Origin: Ephydatia muelleri
Lineage: Eukaryota > Porifera > Demospongiae > Spongillida > Spongillidae
Reading direction: 5' to 3'
NCBI GenBank assembly: GCA_013339895.1
Contig: JABACO010000002.1
Span: forward strand, 17,573,927-17,637,926
DNA length: 64,000 nt
Part shown: positions 21,933-32,250 of the stretch, piece by piece
Numbering within the stretch: position 1 is the stretch's first letter
How the letters are laid out: every line of letters begins with the position of its first letter
Program-made: the position numbers and the translations under genes
Notes under the pieces: model-generated
The model's input: only the letters and a program-made list of their open reading frames with translations
What the model was told of the DNA's origin: nothing
Databases searched by the model: none

Positions 21933-22226
21933 GGCCAGAAGGAGTTTACGATATCACAGATCACATTGAACCTTGGTATGACATTGGATTTTACCTTGGG
22001 GTGAAGATACCATACCTGGAGGACTTGAAGGCCCTGTCTTCAGGTCAGATGAGCAGGATCATGAGGTGGTGGCTAGGTGGGGATAGGCACATGTTTGACT
22101 ACTTCATGGAGCCATGTTGGCAGACATTGGTGAAGGCCATAGCACACCCTGCTGGAGGGGACAACGTTCCTTTGGCTGAAGAGATAGCATTATCTCACCT
22201 AGCCCCCACAGATACGAAGTTCATTG
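21933..22226 (+). CDS. Death-domain exon 1, copy A
   Basis: A 294-nt symmetric phase 1-1 exon (acceptor CTGCAG, donor ATTG/GTTAGT). The encoded ~98 residues have the six-helix Death-fold pattern: a WYDIGFYLGV helix, YLEDLK, a W-W core (MRWWLGG), W-TLVKAIA, and a final LAEEIALSH helix. Death domains make homotypic contacts that assemble signalling complexes. Only about 150 codons from the end of exon 8 families would resemble it; similarity is to the fold, and partner cannot be named. The copy B equivalent is 56645-56938. Confidence 0.75.
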
Positions 22227-22480
22227 GTTAGTTGTGTGTTTGTGCAGTATACTGGCCATAGTAAAGACAAGACAGCAATAACATTTAGAAATAGCAATTT
22301 TCTAACCAAGAGATCGTCCTTATCACAAGGCAGCCATTGTTGTCTTTAATGACTTGATTGCAAGTACTTAGGCATGCATACATGTAGAGCCATCATGTGC
22401 TAGCCAGTTTTTAATTGAGTCCTGTTAATTAGTATTTATTGTGACTGTATACAGTAACTGCTGCTATTATGCTATTCTAG

Positions 22481-22771
22481 GTGTGCAGTACTCCAGTACA
22501 GTTTGTGATGAGCTCACTCCACTTAATGAGAAGTGGTATGATCTTGGGGTTAAATTGCAAATTGACAGAAAGGTTCTCGATGGTATAAAAATGAGTAATA
22601 ATTCTGCATCATATTTGAACCTTGTGGTGATGGAGTGGCTGAAACTGAATTCCAGTTTGAGCTGTCTCCCCACCTGGAATCACCTGATTAAGGCCATTGC
22701 CCTTATGGATGAAGAAGAAGAGGCCAAAAAATTGCAGCAGTCGTATCCAGTGACAAGAGACATTACCAGAG
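22481..22771 (+). CDS. Death-domain exon 2, copy A
   Basis: A 291-nt phase 1-1 exon (acceptor TATTCTAG, donor CAGAG/GTATGG). It encodes a second Death-like module: KWYDLGVKLQI, DGIKMS, VVMEWLKLNSS, WNHLIKAIALM and a charged EEEEAKKLQQ end. The helix spacing matches the preceding exon, suggesting duplication of a Death-domain exon. One codon longer than the B copy (57257-57544). Confidence 0.72.
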
Positions 22772-23057
22772 GTATGGAGCACATAATTGGGACAATGTGC
22801 ATAGATGTACATATGAATGTTTGAGTGCAAGAGGTACACATATGTGATGATACGCATTAAGTTTTCAAATTGTACCTTGGTGATCTTGATAAAATGTATG
22901 CTAATTAGAAACCAAGTTAGACATCTTTATCATATTAATAACAAATTGTCCATAACACAGAATAAATAAGCATCAAATGGAAGGATCATAATTAGAAACA
23001 TATACCTGATTTTACATTATATATGCAGAATTTTTTAAGTCGCATAATAGTGTTCTA
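22772..23057 (+). other. intron 3 start, copy A
   Basis: AT-rich intronic sequence aligning with 57545-57835 of copy B, up to the point where a 2.7-kb element interrupts copy A. Confidence 0.6.
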
Positions 23058-23564
23058 TTGATATCTGAACCTGCGTCAGCAGGTTTGATTGAGGAGTCAT
23101 GAATGTCATTAAAAATTTTCAGTTGCGTCGCGAGGGACAACGAAGAAACGGATAGCTTTTCTCTTTGCAGCAATCGAACGACAACACCAAGATCTACGTT
23201 TTGGTGCTAGTTTCATGTCATAAAACTATGCCCTTCTAGACCAACTAAGAACCTGTTTCTCGTGCCCATGCCCAAAAAAATTGTTGGTCGTCGTCGTCTT
23301 CTTCTTCTTCATCTTCTCCGTCAAGTATAACTCACGCTAGGAATGGTTTTAAAGAACGGCGATAGTACCAATCGCTTCAGAATTTACCGGCGCGGTGCCC
23401 CTTAAGGTAATAAAGAAGCTACAACGAAAAAGTACTATATACGGTATGGGTATATTACTATGTTCTAAATACAGGAGTATGGATAATTTTAGGCAGTATA
23501 CAACAGGCACAAAATTTATTTTGGTGTCAGTTTAGTCGTTACTAGTGAAGTTGTTTTTCTAAAA

Positions 23565-24109
23565 ATGCCTTCGCGTAATCGAAAGAAGAGAACGAAGCAA
23601 CGAGCGGAATACCTCCAAAAGCAAGAAGAGAACAAGGCTAAAGCCCGAGAGCGCTACAAGGCCGACCCTGAAAAAAAGAAGGCCTCTGTACGCGAGAGCT
23701 ACAAGGCCGATCCTGAAAAAAAGAAGGCCTCTGTACGCGAGAGCTACAAGGCCGATCCTGAAAAAAAGAAGGCCTCTGTACGCGAGAGCTACAAGGCCGA
23801 TCCTGAAATAAAGAAGGCCTCTGTACGCGAGAGCTACATCGCAAATATTGAACCTAAGTGTGCTGCTAAAAGGCAGCGATATGGAGAGGACCTCGAGGAG
23901 AACCGTGCTGCTAAAAGGCAGCGATATGGAGAGGACCTCGAGGAGAACCGTGCTGTTAAAAGGCAGCGATATCAAGAGAGCGTCGAGGAGAACCGTGCTG
24001 CTAAAAGGCGGATATACAGGGGTAATTCAGCTACCATTAAGGCAGCTAGAATGAGTCGGTATTGGAAGGGTCGTAGAACTACCACTACCACTACCACTAC
24101 CACCCAAAG
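23565..24109 (+). CDS. exon 1 of element-borne gene: basic 15-aa repeats
   Basis: Starts at ATG 23565 (MPSRNRKKRTKQ). The product is highly basic and built from 45-bp tandem units: about four copies of YKADPEKKKASVRES, then about four of AAKRQRYGEDLEENR, then a Thr run. The exon ends at CCAAAG/GTATGT (phase 2). Such Lys/Arg-rich repeats suggest nucleic-acid binding, which is inference. Confidence 0.6.
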
Positions 24110-24684
24110 GTATGTTATAGCATGCTGTATGTACCATTTAAAATCTAAGGGCTGCTATGCACGTGGCTCATGGCTTCCTGTCATGCACACATTAACACTC
24201 TTGTATGCCTGCATGACATATTATCAGATGTACAGTATGGCTTCCTACACGGGATGTTCCCTGGTAAAGGTCAATGTTTGTACAAAAGGTTATTTGTACA
24301 TGTACATGCATCTGTGTCTGTTACATTGTAAATGTGATGTGCAATAAAGGACTATACACATGTGTGTACTACTGTAATTGCATTTTCAGAAATTTAATTA
24401 ACAAGTCTGTCATGCGCATCCAACCCTTGCATGCAGCCGATTATCAGATGTACAGTAAGGCTTCCCACAAGTAAAAGTTCCCCATGTACATGTAAAGGGT
24501 ACAAAAGGTAATTTGTGTCTCTCACATTGTTTTAAAGGTCCACTACACATGTGTGTACAGAAAATTGAGTTGTATGAAAATAAAATAATTCACGTTATGC
24601 GCAGTTGGTAAAATGTTTTGATACATGATAAGGCATAATGTGTGGTAAAATAAAAGTACTGCAACCCTATCTTCTCCCATATAG

Positions 24685-25249
24685 TTACTCCCTGTTTGAG
24701 CCCAACTCTCGCACACTAGCAGAGTATGGAGTGAGTCTTGAAAAAGCAATTCTTAGGGATAGTGAGCTTCTGAGTGATGTAAACAATGCTTTCTGCAATA
24801 GCCATCCATTGCTAGCTCAAAAGGTTGTTACAAGATCTGCCCGTGCAGCAGTAAGTAAGATTAGTGCAGATGCATTACTTGCTAAAGCAATAAGTGTACG
24901 AAGATCACAGGCAGAAGTGCCGCCGCCACCGCCTGCAGCAGCGCTGGACCCACGGCCACCGCCAGCAGAAGCCCCGCCACCGCCTGCAGCAGTGCTGGAC
25001 CCTCCGCCACCGCCAGCAGAAGCGCGGCCACCGCCTGCAGCAGCACTGGACCCACCGCCTGCAGCGTTACCCTTGCTGATGCTCCCCCCAATGCTGCCCC
25101 CAATGCTGCCCCCGCCTTTTTACTGCCCCCGCCACCCGCATGGCCTTACCCCGGGGGGGGGGGGGAGAAGAAGAAGAGGAAGAGGCCGAGGAAGAGGAGG
25201 CGGCAAAACTATTTATTTTATCAAAAACAACTACACTTATCACTATTAA
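24685..25249 (+). CDS. exon 2 of element-borne gene: helical segment, Pro/Ala repeats, Gly/Arg tail
   Basis: The acceptor CCCATATAG precedes a frame in phase with exon 1. It encodes YSLFEPNSRTLAEYG, a helical segment ending near SVRRSQ, then tandem Pro/Ala-rich units of about 20 aa (PPPPPAAALDP type), and a short Gly/Arg tail translated from a G-tract at about 25153-25166. The tract makes the last part unreliable. No known domain recognised. Confidence 0.5.
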
Positions 25250-25430
25250 TTTTATTGTTATTGTAACATTAATTTTACATACGTATTTATTAAAGTTATA
25301 TAGTAACTTGTGGTCGGGGCAATGCACAAAGCGTTCGTAAGGTATAGACATTTTGTCCATTGCACATCGTTCCTCATCACATTACAGTTATGAAGCTTCG
25401 TTGACACGGAGAAAAAAAAACTTATGAAAC

Positions 25431-25727
25431 AAGTAAATAAAAACCTTCTCTAACGAGAAAGTTGGTGGGCATATAGGATTGACAATGTTGGTGTAAAAAG
25501 CACGGAAACAAGTGTGACAGAAATGTTACTGGAAAATTGAAATAGGCCTATATTTAGCCCAGTCACATTTAGGCAGCGCACGCCTGAGAAAATGGGCTAA
25601 ATATAGGCCTATTTCAATTTTCCAGTAACATTTCTGTCACACTTGTTTCCGTGCTTTTTACACCAACATTGTCAATCCTATATGCCCACCAACTTTCTCG
25701 TTAGAGAAGGTTTTTATTTACTTGTTA
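25431..25727. repeat. large hairpin at the end of the intronic element
   Basis: Inverted arms of about 130 bp (left 25431-25562, right 25592-25727) that are almost perfectly complementary, with a loop of about 30 bp containing CACATTTAGGCAGCGCACGC. The arms begin and end with AAGTAAATAAAAACC / GGTTTTTATTTACTT. Copy B lacks it. Confidence 0.9.
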
Positions 25728-26118
25728 GAATATTAGCAGGCTTAACAGAATGCTGGGGTTGATGATAATACTATGAAAACTCTACATGGTTTCTTTTGAA
25801 CTGTCAGATTAATGATAAAATAAAGCATTAATAAAACACATAAAGCACCATATGAAGTCATATTTAGGTCATAACACTGATAGTACCTTACCTCAACCGT
25901 GATGAGGGTCGGTGATGCCATGTTTTGTTGTAACCAGCTACATGTAATACAAAGAGACTTAAGAGATCAAATCAGCTTGCTGGAATATTAAATGTCGAAT
26001 ATTCACATGCCATTCCACCTGTAATTAGAAAATCTTCACTGAGAAGTTGTGGTCCAAGGGTTTGTGATGAGTGCTAGAAGTGAGAACCTTACTGATTTTC
26101 ACGTGTATTATATTTCAG

Positions 26119-26145
26119 GAAATACTGTGAGCACCATAAAGTTAG
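26119..26145 (+). CDS. 27-nt microexon, copy A
   Basis: Lies between TATATTTCAG and GTGAGTTGG, phase 1-1, encoding NTVSTIKL plus split glycine codons. The copy B equivalent (58156-58182) has the same length and one Lys to Met change. Reading on without a splice meets a stop, so the downstream intron is needed if this exon is used. Confidence 0.55.
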
Positions 26146-26179
26146 GTGAGTTGGTTTATAGAGGATCTTTTGCTATCAG

Positions 26180-26488
26180 ATACATTGTTTAATTATGGAA
26201 CAGATGTGGAGAACTCACTCATTGAGGTGGTTGATACCATAGCAAAGCTGAAGGACCAATGGCAAGCTCTTGGCCTGGCTCTGAAGCTGGACCCTTCAGT
26301 AGTACAGGAGGTATCTGGCTCCACCCCCAAAGACTGCCTGCACAAGGTGGTAACTCTATGGCTCAGACATGATAAGGTTATACCTTCATGGCAAGAACTG
26401 GTGGACTGCCTCCTTCATCGTCTGTGGGGAGATAACTCATCCATTATCAAGAAGATTATTATGGAACACCCACACAATACTGCACCCA
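26180..26488 (+). CDS. Death-domain exon 3, copy A
   Basis: A 309-nt phase 1-1 exon. The acceptor after GCTATCAG makes the preceding intron only 34 nt; an alternative acceptor at 26203 would give 58 nt and keep phase. Donor CACCCA/GTAAGT. Death fold: IAKLKDQWQALGLALKL, VVQEVS, VVTLWLRHDK, SWQELVDCLLHRLW, and a final IIKKIIMEHP helix. The copy B version has 9 extra nt (three codons) near its start. Confidence 0.7.
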
Positions 26489-27382
26489 GTAAGTCATGTA
26501 GTTATCTCAATGGATAATGTTGTTGTCTGGATATATGTGTTGATATAGAGTTGTCTAGGTGCTTAATTTCTTAAAAATATGATCTTTTTTCTTTATATTA
26601 AACCTTCACCTGACCTACGGTTATGACCTTGTCTCTTCAAGGAGTTGTAAGGTGCTGAATTTTTAATTAGCCATACATTTCAATGCAAGCATTACATTTT
26701 TATTGCGTGTACTGAACATGTTATAATGTATGTGCTAGGTCCCATTTTGTGGAAATGATCCCACATACATGTATCTAGTACCCACTCCATTTTTATTTGT
26801 CCCATGCAACCACCAGTGCTACACTAGATCTATGTACTGCATTGTTCCGCTATTTGCAAAGAGGTATTGGACTGTGGGCAGGGAGGAAAATAGAATGTAT
26901 GTCACCAAACACTGTGCAGTATATTGCACATACAATGAATGGTGCACAAACCTCCGCAATTTACAAGCAAGCTACCTACACCCAAGTAATGGCATTGACC
27001 AGCATTTAAATATAAACTAGTATTAAAGGTCAGACATCCTCATGGTAAATGTTTATTGTTGCATATTCAAGGATTTAGATAATTTATGCTCTCAGAAACA
27101 AACAGATCTACATATGGGATCGAAAAAGGAAAGAAATGCATGTTTTCAAGATTTTTTTATTCTAGAAGTCTGAAATGTCCTCTACACATTGCTTCTTACG
27201 CGTTGAGAATCGGAGTATCTGTCATGGAGTTGTTAGGCTCTGAAGTTTTCATTAGCTATGCTTTTCAAATGATGCGTTACATTTCTATTGTGAGTACTGG
27301 TTATTTTGTTAGATCCCTTTTCGCAGATACAATCCAATACATTTTTGTAATGGTATGGTTTGAATCGTTTTATTACCTTTAG
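26489..27382 (+). other. intron 5, copy A
   Basis: AT-rich intron aligning over most of its length with 58535-59646 of copy B, which carries an extra ~207 bp. Short open frames here are conserved only as DNA and read across the acceptor TTACCTTTAG; I do not treat them as exons. Confidence 0.6.
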
Positions 27383-28012
27383 TGATTTTGGAAGAACAGA
27401 AAGAGCAGAACAAGTGGCTAAATGATGAGGCCAAGAGGCTGTACGATGAAGCCATGAAGAGGGGGTATGCTGAATGTTCAACAATCAAATGTCTCATTCA
27501 TGGATCAGCTGGAGTGGGCAAAACACATGTCAAACATCTCCTCCTCAAAATGCCTCCTCCTGAGCTTAGAATCAGTACAGGGATTGCTGATAACCCTGTC
27601 CGTGCTGTGACTGTGTCTGCAGTGGGTGTGTCCAAGCAAGATGAGGATGACTGGTATATCCTTGATGGGGACTATGACCTCATGCGTACAGTGAGCCAGA
27701 TGATCAAAGGATACGTCCTACCACTTCCCATGGATGCTCAACGTGAGGTACAACCAGTTAGCCATTCTAGTGATCCAGGACCAACAAGGTCCTCATCAGC
27801 TGGATATAAAGATGTGCTCATGCCATCTCCTCCAGTCACCAGTAACCACACACATGATGTGATGGTACCGGCATCAGATGAACAACACATTCGCACAGCA
27901 GACACCCAATCTATAGTTAGGGCTTCTGATTCTGGTCCAATTCAGTTGGACACCACCACAAGCCAAATATCTGTGGAGGAAAGCTTTATCAGTATCATTA
28001 ACCAGCTTTCAG
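27383..28012 (+). CDS. coiled-coil and P-loop (ROC G1) exon, copy A
   Basis: A 630-nt phase 1-1 exon. It begins with a charged helix (EEQKEQNKWLNDEAKRLYDEA), then HGSAGVGKTH, a Walker A/G1 motif (GxxxxGKT, from 27502), followed by about 90 residues of the domain and a Ser/Pro/Thr-rich, probably disordered segment of about 80 residues, ending INQLSG. In ROCO proteins the G1 motif opens the ROC GTPase domain; the rest of ROC lies in the next exon, so an unusually long insert separates G1 from G3. Copy B (59647-60276) has the same length. Confidence 0.78.
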
Positions 28013-28300
28013 GTGAGTTTGAGGCGATGGATCGAGTTAGTGACACAAATAGCAGCCAATATCTAATTAGGGAAACTACCTGTCCTCCCCTTTGCTTAGC
28101 AGGTATTGAATAATTATGTGCACTGTGTTGTGCAGTGCACTGTATATCTTAATATGACTCATTATTCTTATGGCATGATGCATGCTCTCTCCTTTCATAT
28201 GCCATCACTACATTTAGCACCCTGTACATTTTGCCATATTCAAACTCTATTCTACTTGTAATCAAATCGCCCATGATCTTATGTTTTTGTTTCTCAATAG

Positions 28301-29836
28301 GTAATAAGGAACACTTAAAAATGAAATGGATCCACTTAATAGACAGTGGGGGTCAGCCACAGTTCCACCATCTCCTACCATTCTTTGTCTCTAACCTCTC
28401 TATGGTGCTGTTTGTCCTCAAACTTTCAGAACAGTTTGATCAGAAACGTAAAATAGTATGCTTTGGAACTGATGGTAAGATGATTGGAGGATCATTCGAA
28501 TCATGTTTATCACATCAGGAAGTAATGACACGTTTCTTGAAGGCATTTCAGTTCAGTTCAGAGTGCCCTCAAGTTGTTGTAATAGGGACTCATAAGGACC
28601 GTGAAGGTAAGTGTGGTCAATCCAATGAATCCAGAGAAGTGAAGAACAGAAAAGTGAAAGAATGTCTGCAATTAAATAAAAAGTGCATACCATTTTATGT
28701 GGGGCAAGACATGGCAGAGGTGATATTTGGTGTCAATTCCCAAATTCCTGATAGTAAAGATAGAGCTGTTGCAAAGGTTTTACGCACAAAGATATCAGAG
28801 CTGTCTCCAACACCCGAGAAGGAGCCCATTGCCTGGTTTGGATTGGAGGTATTACTGCATGACCTGGCCCACAGAAAGAAGAGAGAAGTACTCAGTTTGT
28901 TGGAGTGCAAGCAAACCGCTGAGCGTGTACAACTAAAGGATGCAGCTTTCACTGCAGCTCTGAGCCACTTTATGAAGTGTAATATCCTTCTCTATTACCC
29001 AGATGTCCTTCCAGATGTGGTATTTTGTAACCCTCAAGTTCTCCTGAGCATCATTACTGAGCTGGTGCAACACTGTTATAAATTACTGAAACAGCCTGAT
29101 CCAACTAAACCAATCAGTGGCCACTGGGAAAGGTTCAAAGATTATGCTTACCTCACTCAGAAGTTATTAGATGAATTTCCTGGACACTACTATGATGGTG
29201 TGTTCTCGTCTTCTGATGTTCTCAAGCTGTTCGCCAGTCGTTCTATAGTAGCTGGAGTGGGTAATGGAGAATATTTGATGCCTGCCCTTCTTCCTGAATG
29301 TTGCCTTGGAGATATTCAATCAGGTCTGCAGTCAGGTGATCCCCTTCTGATTCGATTCAAGGAAGGATGTTATCCCAATGGAGTCTTTTGCTTTCTTGTG
29401 GCCTATCTGCTCAATCATTCAAAGTGGACTGTGTGCATGAAAGATGGAAAACCCAAATGTCTGTACAGCAATTCAGTAGCCTTTTCAGCTTCACAAATCC
29501 CTGCTACAATAACCATAATGGATACTCTTTCACATTTTGCACTTCACGTTGTGTTACCTCAAGGTGGTCCATCTCTATACTCCAATATACGATCAGCTAT
29601 TCACAAAGGGATCATGAGTGCGTGTAAACACCTTGGCTACCAGTGTGCAGAGGAGGACATTATAGATGCTGTGTACTGTAGTCATGGAGACTGTGTAGGA
29701 GGGGAGAGGCACCATGCTTTGATCAGGGGGAAAGATAATGATTTCTGGGCCAGATGCTGTAATGATGAGTCTCGAATTAAAAAAATTAATTATCCATGGG
29801 CTACTGCAACTTCTATTCGTCGCTGCGAAGATCTTG
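28301..29836 (+). CDS. ROC G3/G4 and COR exon, copy A
   Basis: A 1,536-nt phase 1-1 exon. WIHLIDSGGQPQFHHLLPFF fits the switch II/G3 motif (DxGGQ) of ROC GTPases, and VVVIGTHKDRE fits G4 (THKD, the ROC version of NKxD). From about 28800 the sequence has COR-like features: EVLLHDLAHRKKREVLS, LSHFMKCNILLYYPDVLPD, FCNPQVLLSIITELV. The final ~150 residues are Cys/His-rich (CSHGDCVGGERHH) and not recognised. COR domains dimerise and control the GTPase cycle. No interruption; the copy B equivalent (60467-62005) is closely similar. Confidence 0.8.
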
Positions 29837-30096
29837 GTAAGTCTTACATTTCAAGATGTTTGTACTGTTCGGGATGAGATATGAATACAAATTTTATAAA
29901 CAATGCCTCCCTCCCCCCCCCCTTATCAGATGATGGGTATGCTACACAGCATAGGTGATTGATTTGTTTAGAATGAGGGTAGATAAGAGTGTGTGTTTAT
30001 GATGTAGTATAAGAGTATCACCCAATGGGTAATCTGTGTACATGTACTTGGGTACCCACCCCATGTCATAATATCCACCATTTTAATTCCTCACAG

Positions 30097-30365
30097 AATG
30101 CACCAGTGGCCACCTCTTGAAAATTGCTTCGTTCAGTTTTGATTGGAGGCGAGTTGGGAGACGCCTACTTGCATCATCACAACAGAACATCACAGACATT
30201 CTTCGTGACGAACCAGATGAACCAAACAGGAGAGAGGCAATGTTGATGATGTGGCAAAGTCAGAAGGGGTCACTGGCCACTTACAGTGTTCTGGCTGAGA
30301 CATTTGAAACATTAGGATATGGAGAAATAGCTGAGAAGGTGAAGGAGATGGAGAGACAGAAGTAA
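30097..30365 (+). CDS. C-terminal Death-domain exon, copy A
   Basis: Acceptor TTCCTCACAG, stop TAA at 30363-30365. Encodes FDWRRVGRRLLASSQQN, ITDILRDEPDEPNRREAMLMMW, SVLAETFETLGYGEIAEKVKEM: a classical Death domain, with W-x-x-L/V-G at helix 1, MLMMW at helix 4 and L-x-x-LG-x-A at helices 5-6. It resembles the C-terminal Death domains of DAPK/ROCO and NLR-like proteins. The copy B exon is 62355-62620. Confidence 0.85.
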
Positions 30366-30917
30366 TGGTGGTTTTCATAGTACTGAGTAGGTATTGTAAA
30401 CATTTGTGTAGGTATCATTAGGAAATGTGTACATGTATAACAGTGTGTGGTGACAAGGAAAGATAGGTGTGTTGGACTTTGTAATTGACTTTATTTTGAA
30501 CTGCTTTTGGCCACTTTTAAGATGATTTGAAATTCCTTACAATGTGGAATAATTAGTTATATACATGTAATAGGATATGAATAAATTCACAGCTATACAA
30601 TAAAATTTCATTACATTTATTTTACTTGCACTATTGTTCTAACTAATGAACATATCACATAATATAAGAACATGATGCAAAAATGCAGGCTGGATCTGAA
30701 GATTCTAGAACCTGTAACCACACACTCCATTATGCTGCACATGTACACATGTACTCCTGGCCTGAAATGATCATAGACTGTGATTGCCTGGTATCTCAGA
30801 ATGGCTGGAGCAAGCACAGAGAGGGCCTGGGGAGGAGTGTGGAATCTTATGATTTTAATGATACTTTGATCTTCTTCCTAATCACCCACCCTCTCTAGTT
30901 ATTATTGAGTTCATAAA
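30366..30917 (+). other. 3' flank of copy A
   Basis: Aligns with 62621-62978 after copy B, up to ACCACACACTCCATTA. In copy B the 36-bp minisatellite then starts at once; copy A has about 570 bp in between. Two AATAAA hexamers (30580-30585 and 30599-30604) are candidate polyadenylation signals, 215-235 bp after the stop. Confidence 0.55.
30599..30604 (+). promoter_or_regulatory. candidate polyadenylation signal, copy A
   Basis: AATAAA within CAATAAAATTTC, 234 bp after the stop; a second AATAAA lies 19 bp upstream. Not obviously conserved after copy B. Confidence 0.35.
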
Positions 30918-31050
30918 CTCATCCAGGGCTTGGATAATGTTAAGTCTTCAGCACATCTGGTTCATCCAGGGCTTGGATGATGTTAAGTCTTCAGCACATC
31001 TGGTTCATCCAGGGCTTGGACGATGTTAAGTCTTCAGCACATCTGGTTCT
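30918..31050. repeat. 43-bp tandem repeat, three copies
   Basis: Three copies of a 43-bp unit containing TTAAGTCTTCAGCACATCTG with single-base differences (GGATAATG, GGATGATG, GGACGATG). Confidence 0.9.
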
Positions 31051-31314
31051 CTATGTGTCTAGCAGTGAAATAATGTTTGGTGTGAAATGTTGCACACTGT
31101 ACGTGTGTTAGGTGAACATATTCCACCATATGGTTGGGATAGCTGGCCTGGACCAGGGTGTGCTTTATTTGGACACTCTTTAGCAGCTTGGCCTGCCACA
31201 CATTTTGCTTCATGGGCTTCATAGCCACACGCATCATATGCATCGCCATGGAGCCCATCTGTCCTAGCAACATGCCCCATCCTGGTTCAGGGCATGAGGC
31301 TGCTCAACATGGCT
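31051..31314. other. no gene recognised
   Basis: Both strands have modest open frames (79 codons on the minus strand from 31273) but I recognise no domain and saw no second copy for comparison. Confidence 0.4.
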
Positions 31315-31850
31315 GACCTCCTGCATGGAGGTGATGGTGGAGGAGGGTGTAGGGGCCGGAGCATTTGCTGGGGATGGTGGAGGAGGGTGTAGGGAGCATG
31401 TGCTGGGGATGGTGGGGAGGGTGTAGGGGAACATGAGCTGGGGATGGTGGAGGAGGGTGTAGGGGAGAATGTGCTGGGGATGGTGGGAGAGGGTATAGGG
31501 GAACATGTGCTGGGGATGGTGGGGGAGGGTATAGAGGAACATGTGCTGGGGATGGTGGAGGGTGTAGGGGAGCATGTGCTGGCGATGGTGGTGGAGGGTG
31601 TAGGGGAGGATGTGTTGGGGATGGTGGGGGAGGGTGTAGGGGAGCATGTGCTGGGGATGGTGGAGGAGGGTGTAGGGGGACATGTGCTGGGGATGGTGGA
31701 GGAGAGTGTAGGGGAGCATGTGCTGGGGATGGTGGAGGAGGGTGTAGGGGAGCATGTGCTGGGGATGGTGGAGGAGGGTGTAGGGGAGCATGTGCTGGGG
31801 ATGGTGAGAAGGGTGTAGGGGAGGATATGCTGGGGATGGTGCATCTGCAG
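31315..31850. repeat. 36-bp minisatellite near the 3' side of copy A
   Basis: About 15 copies of a unit containing GGGGATGGTGGAGGAGGGTG and GAGCATGTGCT, strongly G-biased on the plus strand. Length 36 keeps several frames open, none coding. The same repeat follows copy B (62985-64000). Confidence 0.95.
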
Positions 31851-32250
31851 AGATTTTCAGATGACCTCACCAGCCAGCCAGTTTGGCCACATGAAGATGA
31901 TGATTCCTGAGCCTATCATGCCCTTTAGGGAGACTATGGTGGCCCTACCCCCAGGTTGGACATGATGCAGTGGAGGGCGGGGTCAGTTTGTCTTTGGGAT
32001 CTCTCTTGGAAGATGGATAGAATGAGAAGTGATTCCTCTCCATCCTGCAAAGAAGGTCCACTCCCTCCTGGTGAGGCCCCTCCTCTTCCGTGTCAACATC
32101 CACCTGCTAAATGCCCTAAGTGCCATTGGCGGTGGACTAGCAAGAGAGATGAGAGAGGAAGTGGAGTGAGGAGGGAGAGGGAGGCAAGACAGAAGGCTGT
32201 TGCGATGCTGGAGGAGACAATGTAGCAACATTAGTAGCAGAGGGATACTT
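31851..32250. other. unassigned region with weak minus-strand frames
   Basis: The minus strand reads through a hydrophobic stretch (IGSGIIIFMWPNWLAG, about 31870-31920) and a basic Arg/Pro-rich stretch (about 32030-32160), with stops between them. It could be degraded exons of an unknown gene or chance. The plus-strand 89-codon frame at 31956-32225 is equally unsupported. Confidence 0.2.

Larger units (their letters stand above)
23058..25727 (+). mobile_element. Helitron-like or other cargo element in intron 3 of copy A
   Basis: About 2.67 kb absent from the matching intron of copy B (near 57840-57865). It carries a two-exon gene (23565-24109 and 24685-25249) and ends in a large hairpin. The 5' ~400 bp (23075-23480) is a diverged copy of 46210-46720, so this is a repeat family with at least two members here. 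The encoded ADPEKKKAS-type repeats resemble the N-terminal repeats I recall on Helitron-like proteins of sponges and cnidarians. No Rep or helicase domain is seen, so the copy would be non-autonomous; the assignment is tentative and the exact ends are uncertain. Confidence 0.5.
9079..30365 (+). other. gene copy A: ANK array-DD-DD-DD-ROC-COR-DD (predicted spliced gene)
   Basis: Predicted exons: 9079-14395, 21933-22226, 22481-22771, 26119-26145, 26180-26488, 27383-28012, 28301-29836, 30097-30365. Every junction is phase 1 with GT/AG ends, so the ankyrin exon reads directly into the Death-domain exons. Copy B at 49212-62620 shows the same structure. The product (about 2,890 aa if the array frame is continuous) would be a cytoplasmic multidomain protein pairing an ankyrin recognition array with Death-fold adaptors and a ROC-COR GTPase module. 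DAPK and other ROCO proteins combine ANK or LRR, ROC-COR and Death domains; no kinase is seen here. That the ankyrin exon and the Death exons form one transcript is inference from phase and synteny. Confidence 0.7.

Noticed and set aside
27086-27382. 98-codon plus-strand frame also present in copy B (59350-59646)
   Set aside because: It reads straight into the intron acceptor and its conservation matches that of the surrounding intron; a splice site and phase better explain the locus.
9079-30365. A DAPK orthologue
   Set aside because: Ankyrin, ROC-COR and Death modules fit, but no kinase domain is present upstream of the ankyrin array, and three extra Death domains are inserted.
31264-31870. 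Several 124-188-codon open frames
   Set aside because: All arise from the 36-bp period of the minisatellite; three frames on one strand are open together.
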